Shown here: positions 5,873-6,073 of the stretch, one piece after another
Layout of the letters: every line of letters begins with the position of its first letter
Position numbering within the stretch: position 1 is the stretch's first letter
NCBI GenBank assembly: GCA_947463845.1
Contig: CANHUM010000109.1
Location: forward strand, 1-6,073
Reading direction: 5' to 3'
Length of the DNA: 6,073 nt
Source: Comamonadaceae bacterium
GTDB taxonomy: Bacteria; Pseudomonadota; Gammaproteobacteria; Burkholderiales; Burkholderiaceae_C
The notes under the pieces: model-generated
Told to the model about the DNA's origin: nothing
The model's input: the letters and a program-made list of their open reading frames with translations, nothing else
Databases searched by the model: none
Position numbers and translations under genes: made by a program

Positions 5873-6073
5873 ATGAATTTCACCAAAATCATCGCGCCTC
5901 TGGCGATCATCGTCTTCACTGTGGGGGCCTGGCAGGCCTTCCAATGGGCAGGCATTGCCCTGGCCGTGGGTGGAGTGGTCATGTGGATACTGCTGCACTT
6001 CACACGCATGGTCACCATCCTCAAAAAGGCGGCCGATCGGCCCATCGGTCATGTGGCCAGCGCGGTCATGCTC
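5873..6073 (+). CDS. Small inner-membrane protein of unknown function (partial, C-terminus off the right edge)
   Basis: An open frame of 67 codons from the ATG to the window edge. It begins MNFTKIIAPLAIIVF, and two hydrophobic segments are visible. Residues about 5-23 run up to AWQAF, and residues about 25-42 (AGIALAVGGVVMWILLHF) follow after a very short connection, suggesting a helical hairpin. A basic stretch comes next (TRMVTILKKAADRPIG, 43-58), expected on the cytoplasmic side, then HVASAVML at the edge. No signal-peptidase site is evident. I do not recognise a named family. It follows radA on the same strand after 31 bases. The gene is supported by its codon pattern, plausible membrane topology and the repeated start-proximal motif. 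The minus-strand frames over this stretch have no comparable support. Confidence 0.75.
   Translation, partial: MNFTKIIAPLAIIVFTVGAWQAFQWAGIALAVGGVVMWILLHFTRMVTILKKAADRPIGHVASAVML

Noticed and set aside
1..6073. Search for mobile elements, toxin-antitoxin pairs, CRISPR repeats, tRNAs or a novel multi-gene system
   Set aside because: All substantial coding sequence is accounted for by a catabolic operon, a flavoprotein, radA and a small membrane protein. No direct repeats, terminal inverted repeats, tRNA-like cloverleafs or compositional islands were noticed by eye.

Overview
The window looks like chromosome from a GC-rich betaproteobacterium, most likely Burkholderiales and perhaps Comamonadaceae. 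That placement is an inference from the character of the RadA protein, the base composition and the gene style. No sequence search was run. Coding density is very high. No gene-free stretch exceeds 300 bases; the longest is the 122-base divergent spacer at 3222-3343. No RNA genes, insertion sequences, CRISPR arrays or convincing terminators were seen.

Left part (1-3221, all on the minus strand): the start of a homoprotocatechuate (3,4-dihydroxyphenylacetate) meta-cleavage operon. In transcription order it reads hpaR (MarR-type regulator), hpaG1 and hpaG2 (two FAH-fold proteins for the decarboxylase/isomerase steps), then hpaE (5-carboxymethyl-2-hydroxymuconate semialdehyde dehydrogenase), which runs off the left edge. 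The junctions are extremely tight: a 3-base gap, an ATGA overlap, and an ATGA overlap or 2-base gap. This suggests a single translationally coupled transcript. HpaE oxidises the ring-cleavage semialdehyde to the tricarboxylate, and HpaG1/HpaG2 then decarboxylate and isomerise it toward 2-oxohept-3-ene-dioate. The remaining pathway genes (hpaD, hpaF, hpaH, hpaI) would be expected to the left, outside the window.

Middle (3222-3343): a divergent spacer carrying a near-perfect 26-base palindrome that overlaps the hpaR start codon. A good sigma-70-type promoter for hpaR is embedded in it. Its geometry predicts an almost leaderless hpaR mRNA under autorepression.

Right part (3344-6073, all on the plus strand): a class I nitronate monooxygenase-like flavoprotein, then radA (DNA recombination/repair ATPase), then the first 67 codons of a small inner-membrane protein that runs off the right edge. 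radA and the membrane-protein gene both lack a Shine-Dalgarno sequence. Both carry the identical 10-mer AAGGCACAAT exactly 8 bases before the start codon.

I see no previously undescribed multi-gene system here. The points most worth a second look are the operator/promoter/start-codon overlap at hpaR, the repeated start-proximal 10-mer, and the split, internally shortened HpaG1.
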